From positions 119,569 to 183,568 of the forward strand of contig NZ_JAAEAH010000004.1 of assembly GCF_010998615.1 (NCBI RefSeq): 64,000 bases of DNA. The letters are read 5' to 3'. Under the pieces are notes generated by a model. The model ran no database searches and had not been told where the DNA came from. It was given only the letters and a program-made list of their open reading frames with translations. The stretch comes from Myxococcus sp. CA023 (lineage in GTDB: Bacteria > Myxococcota > Myxococcia > Myxococcales > Myxococcaceae). Made by a program: the position numbers and the translations under genes. Shown in pieces: positions 15,663-24,063 of the stretch; positions within the stretch are counted from its first letter, which is position 1; the number at the start of each line of letters is the position of its first letter.

Positions 15663-16390
15663 TTGAGTTCCCCCGTTGCCAGCAGCAACGCGTCCTCGGA
15701 AATGTAGAAGAACTCCGCCTTGCCTTGACGGAACTGGTTCTTCGCGTCGAGGTAACGAATGCCCGCGACGCACTCCAGAACATCCGGCTGAGCCACGGCC
15801 AACAAAGCACCGCCAGGGGTGCGAAATACAGTAGCGTTGGTCTCAAACCACCAAGGCTCCTCGGTACGCACGGCCGCAAGGCCGAAGTAGGTGAGGAATT
15901 GCTCGATTAATTCTTGCCCACGAGGGGCGGCATCGGAATGGCGGAGGTCCAGGCCATTGATGCAATGAACATCCTCCCATCCACAGGCACCATGGGCCTG
16001 GGTGAATGGAGCGCAGGCGAAGTCGGTTGAGTATACGCCACCAGGCAGTTGCCGATAACTGCGCGTCTGCTTGGACAGGAACGGTATGGCCTGCAGGCAA
16101 CCACCTGCCAGAGGGAGTATGCCGTGCTTGTGATGGGAACGGCCGTCGCTTACCACGGTTGGTACGACTGCATCGCGGAAGTGGCGGAAGAATGGCTTCG
16201 CCACTTCGGTCGGGATCACGAACGGGAACTGTGAGGGGAAAAGCTGTCTACCCGCCAATAGGGAGGCAGTGGCATCGAGCACAAGCCGCAGTGCCTTCAT
16301 GCTGGGCCCTGGGAGATAATGCAGCCCCGGCACCGGGTATTCGTCACTCAGGATACCGCGGAGACGAAGCCTTTCACGTAGATCGCTCAT
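15659..16390 (-). CDS. Possible truncated class II synthetase-like protein
   Basis: First gene of the minus-strand cluster operon, 243 residues. The segment PGLHYLPGPSMKALRLVLDA followed by FPFVIPTEVAKPFFRH resembles the motif-1 region of class II synthetases of the Gly/Pro/Ser/Thr group, and WWFETNATVF and FACAPFTQAH may be remnants of later core strands. A clean motif 2 or motif 3 is not visible, so catalysis cannot be claimed. It could pair with the ProRS-like protein as a regulatory or scaffold subunit. Its stop overlaps the start of the S66 peptidase. The family assignment is weak. Confidence 0.5.
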   Translation of the reverse strand: MSDLRERLRLRGILSDEYPVPGLHYLPGPSMKALRLVLDATASLLAGRQLFPSQFPFVIPTEVAKPFFRHFRDAVVPTVVSDGRSHHKHGILPLAGGCLQAIPFLSKQTRSYRQLPGGVYSTDFACAPFTQAHGACGWEDVHCINGLDLRHSDAAPRGQELIEQFLTYFGLAAVRTEEPWWFETNATVFRTPGGALLAVAQPDVLECVAGIRYLDAKNQFRQGKAEFFYISEDALLLATGELK

Positions 16391-16735
16391 GACAATGCCG
16401 CAACTCTACCTCGCGCCAGGAGGGTCGTCATCACTGCGCCCGCGCCGCGTACTCAGGGCCTCAGGGGTCCACGGGCATTGACTCCTCACGAGAACAGCTT
16501 GACGAGAAATGGTTCACCAACGCCTGACGCCCATCAATGCCATGAACAGCATCCAGACGCAGCCCGACTAGCTCACCGTGAAGGGCCCCCGCCACTGAGT
16601 GGAGCACCTCCCTCGCGGGCCCCTCGTTGACAGAGCGAGCCCGTTTGCCTTCCGACAGTCCGCAGCCCCCACGTGCCATTGACACGATCTCCGGCTATTC
16701 TGGGAGCGCACCATCTTCTCACAAAAGGGGAATTC
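16391..16735. other. Intergenic, no supported gene
   Basis: About 345 bases between the divergent starts of the minus cluster operon and a plus-strand lipoprotein. It should hold both promoters. No near-consensus TTGACA/TATAAT pair stands out. G+C rises back to chromosomal level here, so the island edge probably lies in or near this gap. Confidence 0.35.
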
Positions 16736-17008
16736 ATGCATATGGACATCATGGTGGGTCTACTGACAGTGGGACTGCTGACGGGCTGTGGCGTCGAGGA
16801 ACCCGACACCGCCGGACTCGAACCGGAAGCCCAGGCCATCCCCTGTCGTGACATCACCGGCCGGGACTACGTCATCACATACTACGCGGAGCCCGCGAAG
16901 GTCACCAAGGTCGGTGAACTCCAGTGCGGCTGCAGCACGCCGGAGAGAGTCCTCACCGGAACGCAGACGGCCCACTACGAGAAGGTCTACGGCTGCTTCG
17001 CGATGTAG
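16736..17008 (+). CDS. Small lipoprotein, DUF6289-like
   Basis: A 90-residue product starting MHMDIMVGLLTVGLLTGCGV, a signal peptide with lipobox LTGC. The mature part, GRDYVITYYAEPAKVTKVGE and then CGCSTPERVLTGTQTAHYEK, resembles the small exported DUF6289 family, in which a YYxD/E strand and paired cysteines recur. ATG 16736 follows AAAAGGGG. Function unknown; secreted small proteins of this kind are common in myxobacteria. Confidence 0.65.
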   Translation: MHMDIMVGLLTVGLLTGCGVEEPDTAGLEPEAQAIPCRDITGRDYVITYYAEPAKVTKVGELQCGCSTPERVLTGTQTAHYEKVYGCFAM

Positions 17009-17042
17009 TGATGCGGCCTCGCCCTACCTGACACGGCGGAAC

Positions 17043-17079
17043 GGCGCGCGAGCAAAGCGAACCTCGCTGCTCGCGCGCC
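17043..17079. terminator. Strong bidirectional terminator hairpin
   Basis: GGCGCGCGAGCA (17043-17054) and TGCTCGCGCGCC (17068-17079) are perfect 12-base complements, and the loop itself holds GCGA/TCGC. It lies between two convergent lipoprotein genes. There is no T-run. Confidence 0.6.
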
Positions 17080-17100
17080 TGCGCAGACGCCGTCGGTGAC

Positions 17101-17397
17101 TCAGTGCGAGCGGTAGCAGTACCGCCCCGGGTCACCCTGCGTGCAATCCTCGGGACAGGTCCGGGCCGTCTCCCCAGGGCAGCACGCGCCGTTTCCACAG
17201 AACTCGCCACGTGGGCAATCAAGGGGACAGCTCAACCGCTCGCCGATTTCGCAGACACCATCTCCACAGACCGCGAGCGTGGCTTCCGACGTGTCGAGCG
17301 CCTCATCCTGCGCGCCCTCCGAATCCATGGCGCCAACGCCACAGCCCACGGCCACTCCCACCATCAGGGCCAGCACAACATTCCAAGCTGCCTTCAT
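17101..17397 (-). CDS. Cys-rich repeat lipoprotein
   Basis: A 98-residue product with signal peptide MKAAWNVVLALMVGVAVGCG and a lipobox ending at Cys19. Two Cys-rich units follow: CGDGVCEIGERLSCPLDC, then CGNGACCPGETARTCPEDC. This CGxGxCxxGE...CPxDC pattern is widespread in secreted myxobacterial proteins and probably forms small disulfide-bonded domains. ATG 17397 has GGAG six bases upstream. The individual function is unknown. Confidence 0.75.
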   Translation of the reverse strand: MKAAWNVVLALMVGVAVGCGVGAMDSEGAQDEALDTSEATLAVCGDGVCEIGERLSCPLDCPRGEFCGNGACCPGETARTCPEDCTQGDPGRYCYRSH

Positions 17398-17577
17398 GGG
17401 ACGCTCCTTGCTCGAGTTGCACGATGAAAGGGATGCGCCCGAATGCTCGCACGGTTGAGCTAGCGCAAAAGATGCGCCGCGTTGGCCCCGTGCATCACCC
17501 TTCGAATCCGTGTATCTACGGGCTCCAAGTTTGCCAAGTTCCCGACGTTTTCCGGACCTCGCTCGGAGGAGCTCGCC

Positions 17578-19167
17578 ATGCTGGACCGCCCCATGTACCT
17601 CAAGCCAAACGTCGCCATCGAGCCGCTCTACAATCAGTGGTACGCGTGGTGGTACCTGCTGTCTCCGGCGACGGCCCCGCTGTTCGTGACGAACCTGCAC
17701 CAGAAGCTGATGCAGTCCTTCGTGGCGAACCCAGACGTGCACGTGGCGGCCCTGAAGAACCCGATGCTGATGGGAGGCCCGTTCATCAACCACCCGGCGG
17801 CGAAGGCCCCGCGCGTGAAGGAGCTCCTGGAGCGGACGCAGAAGGAGCAGGCCAACATGCTCGCGTACACCAAGGCGGTGGCCGAGCTGGAGCAGCTCAT
17901 GGCGCCCAACAACGGCGGCTCCCTGGAGGGCCTCTACGCCAAGGTGCCCGACATCCTCCGCGGCTACGTGGAACTCACGTACGACCTGAGCAACCGCGCC
18001 AGCGCGCGGTACATCGAGCCGCTCCTGTACCGCAGCCCCTTCCACAAGGAGTCCTCGCAGAGCGTGACGCTCATGCAGGTGGACGGCGACTGGCGGCCCT
18101 ACATCTTCAGCACGCCCCGCCTGGAGGAGGACACGCCCCTGTGGCTGCGCGTCCCCTACAAGCACGAAGGCCTGGACGCCCTCTTCCGCATGCGCCACAC
18201 GCCGGGCTCGCCCGGACAGGTCGCGGAGATGCTCGGCGTGCCCGCCTCCGCCGCGGACGCCTTCGCCGCGCTCTTCACCGACGTCGAGCCCCGCCGCACG
18301 GAGCGCTACACCGGTGAGGGCGTGCGCGTGCGCTACTTCGGCCACGCCTGCGTGCTGCTGGAGACGAAGGACGTCAGCATCCTCACCGACCCCGTCATCA
18401 GCTACGAGTTCCCCACGGACCTCCCCCGCTTCACCCACTCCGACCTGCCTGAGCGCATCGACTACGTGGTCCTCACGCACGGCCACGCAGACCACCTGAT
18501 GATGGAGACGCTCATCCAGCTGCGGCACCGGGTGGGCTGCATCATCGTCCCGCGCAACAACGGCAACTCGCTTGCGGACCCGTCGCTGCGGCTGATGCTC
18601 CACCACAACGGCTTCAAGAACGTGGTGGAGATTGACGACCTCCAGGAGATTCCCGTGCCGGGCGGCTCCATCACCGGCCTGCCCTTCCTGGGCGAGCACA
18701 GCGACCTGGCCATCCAGGCCAAGACGGCGCACCTGGTGCGCCTGGGCGGCAAGTCCATGCTGATGGCCGCGGACTCCAACGCCATCGAGCCGCGCATGTA
18801 CCAGCACCTGCGCGACATCGTCGGCACCATAGACGTGCTGTTCCTCGGCATGGAGTGCGAAGGCGGCCCGATGAGCTGGATGTACGGCCCGCTGCTGTGC
18901 AATCCCCTGCCCCGAAAGATGGACCAGGCCCGCCGGCTCAACGGCTCCGACAGCGCTCGCGCCATCGAAATCACCAACTACCTGTCGCCCAAGGAGGTCT
19001 ACGTCTACGCCATGGGCCAGGAGCCGTGGCTGCGCCACGTGATGATCCTCGTCTACGACGACAAGGCCCCGCAGATTGTCGAGTCGAACAAGTTCCTGGA
19101 GCACTGCCGCACGAAGGGCATCCAGGCCGAGCGCCCCTACGTGAAGATGGAGCGCATCCTCGCTTGA
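17578..19167 (+). CDS. Two-domain MBL-fold metallo-hydrolase
   Basis: A 529-residue protein. The first half (about 1-250) is an alpha-helical domain I do not recognise. The second half is a metallo-beta-lactamase fold with YFGHACVLLETKDVSILTDP, the HxHxDH motif in VVLTHGHADHLMM, and further ligands around FLGEHSDL and MAADSN. Such proteins are usually zinc or di-iron hydrolases or oxidoreductases. The second MBL protein in this window (26080-27687) has a similar opening, so both may belong to the UlaG-like branch. ATG 17578 has GGAGGA upstream. Confidence 0.75.
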   Translation: MLDRPMYLKPNVAIEPLYNQWYAWWYLLSPATAPLFVTNLHQKLMQSFVANPDVHVAALKNPMLMGGPFINHPAAKAPRVKELLERTQKEQANMLAYTKAVAELEQLMAPNNGGSLEGLYAKVPDILRGYVELTYDLSNRASARYIEPLLYRSPFHKESSQSVTLMQVDGDWRPYIFSTPRLEEDTPLWLRVPYKHEGLDALFRMRHTPGSPGQVAEMLGVPASAADAFAALFTDVEPRRTERYTGEGVRVRYFGHACVLLETKDVSILTDPVISYEFPTDLPRFTHSDLPERIDYVVLTHGHADHLMMETLIQLRHRVGCIIVPRNNGNSLADPSLRLMLHHNGFKNVVEIDDLQEIPVPGGSITGLPFLGEHSDLAIQAKTAHLVRLGGKSMLMAADSNAIEPRMYQHLRDIVGTIDVLFLGMECEGGPMSWMYGPLLCNPLPRKMDQARRLNGSDSARAIEITNYLSPKEVYVYAMGQEPWLRHVMILVYDDKAPQIVESNKFLEHCRTKGIQAERPYVKMERILA

Positions 19168-19224
19168 GTCCGCGCCTCCGTCCCCCCGAGGTGCGCGGAC
19201 ATTCCGCCACCTCGGTGACGGGCT

Positions 19225-19782
19225 TCACGCCGCCGCGGCGGCGTCGAGCAGGCCCCGCTTTCGCAGCGTCTCCAAAACACGCCACAGGCCCGCCTCCACG
19301 GTGTCCACATCCGAGCGGACGGTGACGTCGGGCGCGTCAGGCGCCTCATAGGGGTCCGACACGCCGGTGAAGTGCGCCAGCTCGCCGGCCAGCGCCTTCT
19401 TGTAGAGCCCCTTCACGTCCCTGGCGATGAGCACGTCCAGAGGCGCCTGGACAAAGATTTCCACGAAGGGGATGCCCGCCTCCTCGGCCAGCCGGCGCAC
19501 CTCGGCGCGCGAGCTCGCATAGGGCGAGATGGCCGCGGCGATGACGCCCACCCCGTGCTTCGCCAGCAGCCGGGCCACATGACCGATGCGGCGCACGTTC
19601 TCCTCGCGGTCCTCGCGGGTGAAGCCCAGGCCGCGGGACAGCCAGGTGCGCACCTCATCCCCGTCCAGCACCTCCACGGGCATCGACGAGGCCAGGTGCG
19701 CACGCAGGGCACGGGACAAGGTGCTCTTGCCCGCACCTGACAGACCTGTCAGCCAGAGTATGAAGCCCGCGGAACGCCCCAT
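19225..19782 (-). CDS. cysC: Adenylylsulfate kinase
   Basis: A 185-residue P-loop kinase: [19 protein letters not shown] (Walker A), then [20 protein letters not shown] and [15 protein letters not shown], all diagnostic of APS kinase. It phosphorylates adenosine 5'-phosphosulfate to PAPS in the cytoplasm for sulfate assimilation or sulfation. The length is normal for a stand-alone CysC. No other sulfate gene is adjacent, so it may serve a sulfotransferase elsewhere. Confidence 0.93.
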   Translation of the reverse strand: MGRSAGFILWLTGLSGAGKSTLSRALRAHLASSMPVEVLDGDEVRTWLSRGLGFTREDREENVRRIGHVARLLAKHGVGVIAAAISPYASSRAEVRRLAEEAGIPFVEIFVQAPLDVLIARDVKGLYKKALAGELAHFTGVSDPYEAPDAPDVTVRSDVDTVEAGLWRVLETLRKRGLLDAAAAA

Positions 19783-19867
19783 TGTGACTCCAGAATGACG
19801 CCCCTGAGCGTCCCCGAAACGCTAACACGCCACGCGGCCTCCGGGACTTGACCCGTTTTCCGTGGCC

Positions 19868-20674
19868 ATGCGACAGAGCCTTCACGTCATGCAAAGCGCG
19901 TCCAACTCGAGCCCTCATGCCCCCGACCGCTGGTTCCCCACCCGGAAGCCGTTGACGGACCCGCGACTGCGGCTGTTCTGTCTGCCGTACGCCGGTGGCA
20001 GCGTGGCCATCTACAACCAGTGGAGCCAGGGCCTGCCGGCGGGTGTGGAGCTGTGCCCCCTCCAGCTCCCCGGGCGCGAGCGCCGCCTGTCGGAGAAGCC
20101 CATCGGCAGCCTGCCTGCCCTGGTGGACGCGCTGCTGCCCGCCATCGCGCCGCTGCTGGACCGGCCCTTCGCCTTCTTCGGCTACAGCATGGGCGCTCGC
20201 ATCTCTCTGGAGCTCGCCAGGCGCCTCCAGGCCCGCAATGGCCCGCGCCCCGTGGGCCTGTTCCTGGGGGCCGCCGGGCCGCCGTCCGTCAACACCCGCG
20301 AGCCCATCCACCACCTGCCCGAACCGGAGTTCATCGCGCAGCTGCGGCGCTACGACGGCACGCCCGAGGAGATCTTCCAGCACCGCGAGCTGCTGGAGCT
20401 GGTGCTGCCCATGCTGCGCGCCGACTTCGGCATCGCCTTCACGGAGGACGGCCCCCAGCCCGCGAAGCTGGAGGTCCCCATCTCCGTCGTCGGCTCGCCC
20501 GAGGACAAGCACGTCCCCACCGCGAACCTGGAGCGCTGGCGCGACGAGACGCGAAGCGAGGACGTCCGCGTCCGCCTCTTCCCCGGCGGCCACTTCTTCA
20601 TCAAGTCGCAGCGGGACGCCCTCCTCGCGCACATCAGCGAGGACCTGAACCGGTGGATGGGCCGCGCGCCCTGA
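19868..20674 (+). CDS. Type II thioesterase
   Basis: A 268-residue alpha/beta hydrolase of the type II thioesterase group. LRLFCLPYAGGSVAIYNQW is the family's opening signature, FFGYSMGARISLEL holds the nucleophile Ser, VVGSPEDKHV the Asp, and FPGGHFFI the His. These enzymes clear stalled or wrongly loaded acyl groups from carrier proteins of PKS and NRPS systems. It ends 10 bases from the convergent phosphopantetheinyl transferase gene. A nearby GTG (19862) is an alternative start; no strong ribosome site is seen. Confidence 0.88.
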   Translation: MRQSLHVMQSASNSSPHAPDRWFPTRKPLTDPRLRLFCLPYAGGSVAIYNQWSQGLPAGVELCPLQLPGRERRLSEKPIGSLPALVDALLPAIAPLLDRPFAFFGYSMGARISLELARRLQARNGPRPVGLFLGAAGPPSVNTREPIHHLPEPEFIAQLRRYDGTPEEIFQHRELLELVLPMLRADFGIAFTEDGPQPAKLEVPISVVGSPEDKHVPTANLERWRDETRSEDVRVRLFPGGHFFIKSQRDALLAHISEDLNRWMGRAP

Positions 20675-20683
20675 GCCCGCCGT

Positions 20684-21460
20684 CTACGCCGCCTGGAACC
20701 GGGGCGGCGTGTCCCCGGCCAGCGGCACGGTGAACTGCCAGCGCACCGTCAGCGGCTGCCCACGGGGCCGGTTCACCGCCACCGCCGCCTGGTGCCGCTC
20801 CGACGGGCGCAACTGAACGAACTGCCACGCCTCCGGCACGTCTTGCATCCGCGGGTCGAAGGAGATGCGCGGCGCCTGTCCCGGCTCCAGGTGGAAGGCG
20901 AACTGGTCCAGCGGCAGCGACAGCCCCGCGCCACGCGCCTTGATGTAGGACTCCTTCAGCGTCCAGTACTCGAAGAAGCGCTCCCGGTGCCGCTCCGACG
21001 GCAGGGCCTTCAGCGCCGCCACTTCCGAGGCGGCGAAGTAGTGGTCGGCGATCTCCACCGTCTCCCCCTTCCGCTGCGCGTCCTCCACGTCCGCGCCCAG
21101 CTCCGCGTCCCAGCCCACCGCCACCAGCGCCATGCCGTCCGTATGGGACAGGTTGAAGCGCAGCTTCGGGCCCCACTCGCCCCGCACCACCGGCCGGCCG
21201 TACGTGTTGGTGTCGAAGGCCCAGGCCTCCGGCGCCACCGGCGCGTAGCGCGACAGCGTCAGCCGCACCAGCGCATGGCTCACCAGGTACTGACGCTGGT
21301 GCCGCTCGAAGCGGAAGCGCTGCTGCTTGTCGCGCTCCTTCGCGTCCAGCAGCGCCCAGTAGGCATCCAGGAGGCGCCGGTCGTCGATGCGCTCGGGCTC
21401 GACAATCCATACATGGACCTCATCCGGACGCAGCGCGAGGGGCTGGAAGTCTGTCGGCAT
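20684..21460 (-). CDS. Sfp-type 4'-phosphopantetheinyl transferase
   Basis: A 258-residue protein with the Sfp signatures: FNLSHTDGMALVAV, LGADVED (magnesium-binding) and FFEYWTLKESYIKARGAGL. It transfers phosphopantetheine from CoA onto a Ser of carrier proteins, converting apo- to holo-ACP or PCP. The length is typical of the broad-specificity class. It could serve the two-ACP protein encoded at 53.9-55.4 kb as well as other pathways. It pairs with the neighbouring type II thioesterase in theme. Confidence 0.92.
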   Translation of the reverse strand: MPTDFQPLALRPDEVHVWIVEPERIDDRRLLDAYWALLDAKERDKQQRFRFERHQRQYLVSHALVRLTLSRYAPVAPEAWAFDTNTYGRPVVRGEWGPKLRFNLSHTDGMALVAVGWDAELGADVEDAQRKGETVEIADHYFAASEVAALKALPSERHRERFFEYWTLKESYIKARGAGLSLPLDQFAFHLEPGQAPRISFDPRMQDVPEAWQFVQLRPSERHQAAVAVNRPRGQPLTVRWQFTVPLAGDTPPRFQAA

Positions 21461-21661
21461 GCCCCCTTTCTACCACCGCCGCCTGCTCGCTCCTGCGTGC
21501 TTCTGCGTGGCATGGCCACTGATGGCCACTGTCTCTGACCCCCGAGGCAGTTGGCACACGCCGTTGCCCCCGCCAACCTTTCGCTCGCTCGTGTTGGGGT
21601 TCGCTGCGGCAGGTGGGGTCGCGACAAGGGCGGCTCGTGGCGTGATGGGGGGCAGGGACGG

Positions 21662-22915
21662 ATGGAGCTCTTTCCAATTCAGTTACTCTTCATCGTGGTT
21701 CTGATGAACCGCTATGTCCTCGGGCCATTGCTACGGCGCCTGAAGGGGCGGCAGTTCGACAGAGTCGACGACACCTACCTGCCACGAGTCGCCATCGTCA
21801 TCCCGCTGTTCAACGAAGGCGAAGGCATCTACCACGGTGTTCGCAGTCTCCTGGAGCAGGACTATCCCAGCCACCTGCTGCAAATCGTGGTGGTGGATGA
21901 CTGCTCCAAGGACGACAGCTACGCCTGGGCACTGAAGGCGGCGGAGGGAAATCCCAACGTCATCGTCATGCGCAACCCGGAGAACATGGGCAAGCGCAAG
22001 GGCATCAACCGCGGGGTGAAGGCCGCTACGGATGCGGAAATCATCGTGTCGGTGGACTCGGACGTCATCGTCGACAAGGCCGCCGTCCGCCAGCTGGTGC
22101 GCCGCTTCGTCAGCCCGCGCATCGCCGCGGTGGGCGGCCGCACCTACGTGACGAACCGTCATCAGAACTGGATGACGCGGATGATTGAAATCAAGTTCCA
22201 CTTCGCCCAGGAGTGGCTCAAGGACCTGGAGCGCAGCTTCCGCCAGGTGATGTGCCTGTCGGGCTGCCTCACCGCGTACCGCCGCCACGTGCTGCTGGAG
22301 CTGGAGCCCATCCTCGAGGCGCGCGCCATCGCGGGCATCCCCATCAAGTACGGCGAGGACCGGTTCCTCACGCGGCAGATCGTCAAGCACGACTACGAGA
22401 CGGTCTACACGCTGGACGCCTTTTGCTTCACCGCCGCGCCGTCGACGCTGGCCGGGTACTTCTCCCAGCAGCTCCGGTGGCGCCGCTCCAACCTGGTGGA
22501 CCTGCTGGGCGGCCTGTCACACGCCTGGCGGCTCCACCCGGTCGTGGCGGTCCACTACGTGTCGCAGCTCGCGCTGCTCCTCTCCTACCCGCTGGTCATC
22601 GTGCACAACGTCCTGACCGGCGAGTTCTGGGACATCCTTGCCTTCCACTTCCTGGTCATCGGATTGCTGGGGGTCATCTATCGAATCGAAACACGGCACC
22701 TCCCCGCGGACCGACGAGTCCACGGCGCCAGCTTCCTGCCCATGGCCCTGCTGATGCCGGTGACGTACGCGCTCTTCACACCGCTGGCACTGCTGACGCT
22801 GGACTCGGGGAGCTGGGAGACACGGGGCAGCGCCAACACCGCTCCCGAGACGTCGCCGGCCGACTCCGGGGGCCGCTTTCCTCCCACCCATGCTGGTGAG
22901 GGCACTACGCCATGA
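21662..22915 (+). CDS. Processive family-2 glycosyltransferase (polysaccharide synthase)
   Basis: A 417-residue membrane protein with one N-terminal and several C-terminal hydrophobic segments around a cytosolic GT2 domain. Motifs: VVVDDCSKDDSY, SVDSDVIV (DxD), YGEDRFLT (base) and QQLRWRRS (QxxRW). The QxxRW motif marks processive synthases such as hyaluronan, chitin and cellulose synthases; the polymer here is not predictable. ATG 21662 follows GGGGGCAGGGACGG. The stop overlaps the next start by ATGA, beginning a four-gene operon for synthesis and export. Confidence 0.88.
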   Translation: MELFPIQLLFIVVLMNRYVLGPLLRRLKGRQFDRVDDTYLPRVAIVIPLFNEGEGIYHGVRSLLEQDYPSHLLQIVVVDDCSKDDSYAWALKAAEGNPNVIVMRNPENMGKRKGINRGVKAATDAEIIVSVDSDVIVDKAAVRQLVRRFVSPRIAAVGGRTYVTNRHQNWMTRMIEIKFHFAQEWLKDLERSFRQVMCLSGCLTAYRRHVLLELEPILEARAIAGIPIKYGEDRFLTRQIVKHDYETVYTLDAFCFTAAPSTLAGYFSQQLRWRRSNLVDLLGGLSHAWRLHPVVAVHYVSQLALLLSYPLVIVHNVLTGEFWDILAFHFLVIGLLGVIYRIETRHLPADRRVHGASFLPMALLMPVTYALFTPLALLTLDSGSWETRGSANTAPETSPADSGGRFPPTHAGEGTTP

Positions 22916-24012
22916 ACCAACGCGTCGCCAATCGCGTCAACAGCATCGCCGTCTCCGCCTACAAGTTCATCGGTTCCCTGCTGCTCGCGCTCATCATGCT
23001 CGGGCTGGTGTCCTTCCTGTCCGTTCAGGGCTTCTTCCTGGTGAGCCGCAGCTGGGTGACACCCACGGTCATCTCGCCGACGGACCCACAGATTCTCACG
23101 CTCAATACGCAGGTGGCCGCGCAGACGTCCGCGCGCGACCACGTGTTGTCGGACCGGCGGTCGGTGGAGAACCGCATCTCCGACGCCGAGCGCACCGTCG
23201 CCGCGGAGCGCGCGTTCCAGCAGCGCTTCCTCGTCGCCCTGCGCGGCGAGCGCGACGCCAAGGACCGGGTGGCACGGCGGCTGTCGTTGCTGCGCCGTGA
23301 GTACAGCACCGCCCGGGCGGAGATTCTCCAATCCAACCGTGCCTTCGCCGGACTGGCGCGCACGCGCACCGACGCGCTGTACGACGCGCGCATGATGGAG
23401 CAGGAGGAGAAGCTCACCATCAACCACCATCTGGCGCAGCTGGCGCAGAGCAACCTGTCACTGGCGCAGTCCTCGGCGGACCTGGAGACGCGGCTGGATT
23501 CGCTCCAGCGGGAGATTGCCGGCCTCTCGGCGGTGCAGTCCGGGATGGGCAAGAACGAGACGCCCCAGGGCATGACGTCCGACGTGCTGCTGCTGGAGCG
23601 CGAGTACACGCACTCCGTCCTGGAGCAGGCCCGCGCGGAGGCGACGCTGAAGAGCCTCCAGACGGACCTGGCCGCCCTGGACGAGGTGGCCCTGCGCTAC
23701 GACACGCTGATTGCGTCGCTGCGTGCGTCGCCGTACCTCAAGGCTATCGAGAGGGACCTCACGGTCGCATTCGTCCCGTACGAGAACATCCCGAACGCCG
23801 AGCAGGGCACGCCGCTGTACTCGTGCGCGGCCAAGGTCCTCTGGTGCCATGAGGTGGGTGTCATCGGGCGCGTGCTCGAGGGTGAGGTGTCCCTCAAGCA
23901 CCCCATCCGCCAGTACATGCTCCGCGGCGTCATGGTGGAGGTCCAACTGACGGACGCGCCCTCCGCCCGGGAAGACCTGCTCCACCTGGGCCGGCCGCCG
24001 CTGCTGCTGTGA
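22912..24012 (+). CDS. Inner-membrane periplasmic adaptor-like coiled-coil protein
   Basis: A 366-residue protein with a single membrane helix (about residues 20-45, KFIGSLLLALIMLGLVSFLS) and then a long periplasmic coiled-coil (about 75-270) rich in Arg, Glu, Ala and Leu. A short C-terminal beta region follows (VAFVPYENIPNA, RQYMLRGVMVEVQL). The layout resembles membrane-fusion adaptors of the HlyD type. Its position between a polysaccharide synthase and an outer-membrane-like protein suggests it carries the polymer path across the periplasm. Confidence 0.65.
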   Translation: MNQRVANRVNSIAVSAYKFIGSLLLALIMLGLVSFLSVQGFFLVSRSWVTPTVISPTDPQILTLNTQVAAQTSARDHVLSDRRSVENRISDAERTVAAERAFQQRFLVALRGERDAKDRVARRLSLLRREYSTARAEILQSNRAFAGLARTRTDALYDARMMEQEEKLTINHHLAQLAQSNLSLAQSSADLETRLDSLQREIAGLSAVQSGMGKNETPQGMTSDVLLLEREYTHSVLEQARAEATLKSLQTDLAALDEVALRYDTLIASLRASPYLKAIERDLTVAFVPYENIPNAEQGTPLYSCAAKVLWCHEVGVIGRVLEGEVSLKHPIRQYMLRGVMVEVQLTDAPSAREDLLHLGRPPLLL

Positions 24013-24063
24013 GTCCCACCACCCTTTGACTGGAGACGGCCTCGGAGCCGGAGACACTCGACC

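Noticed and set aside
3843..16390. LanB-like PEARL, YcaO, lanthipeptide synthetase or FemX enzymes in the cluster
   Set aside because: None of the cluster proteins shows their motifs, so the system cannot be placed in those classes.
17101..19104. Long minus-strand open frame of 667 codons across the MBL gene
   Set aside because: It is the high-G+C shadow of the plus-strand gene; only its last 98 codons, with a signal peptide and Cys-rich repeats, are real.
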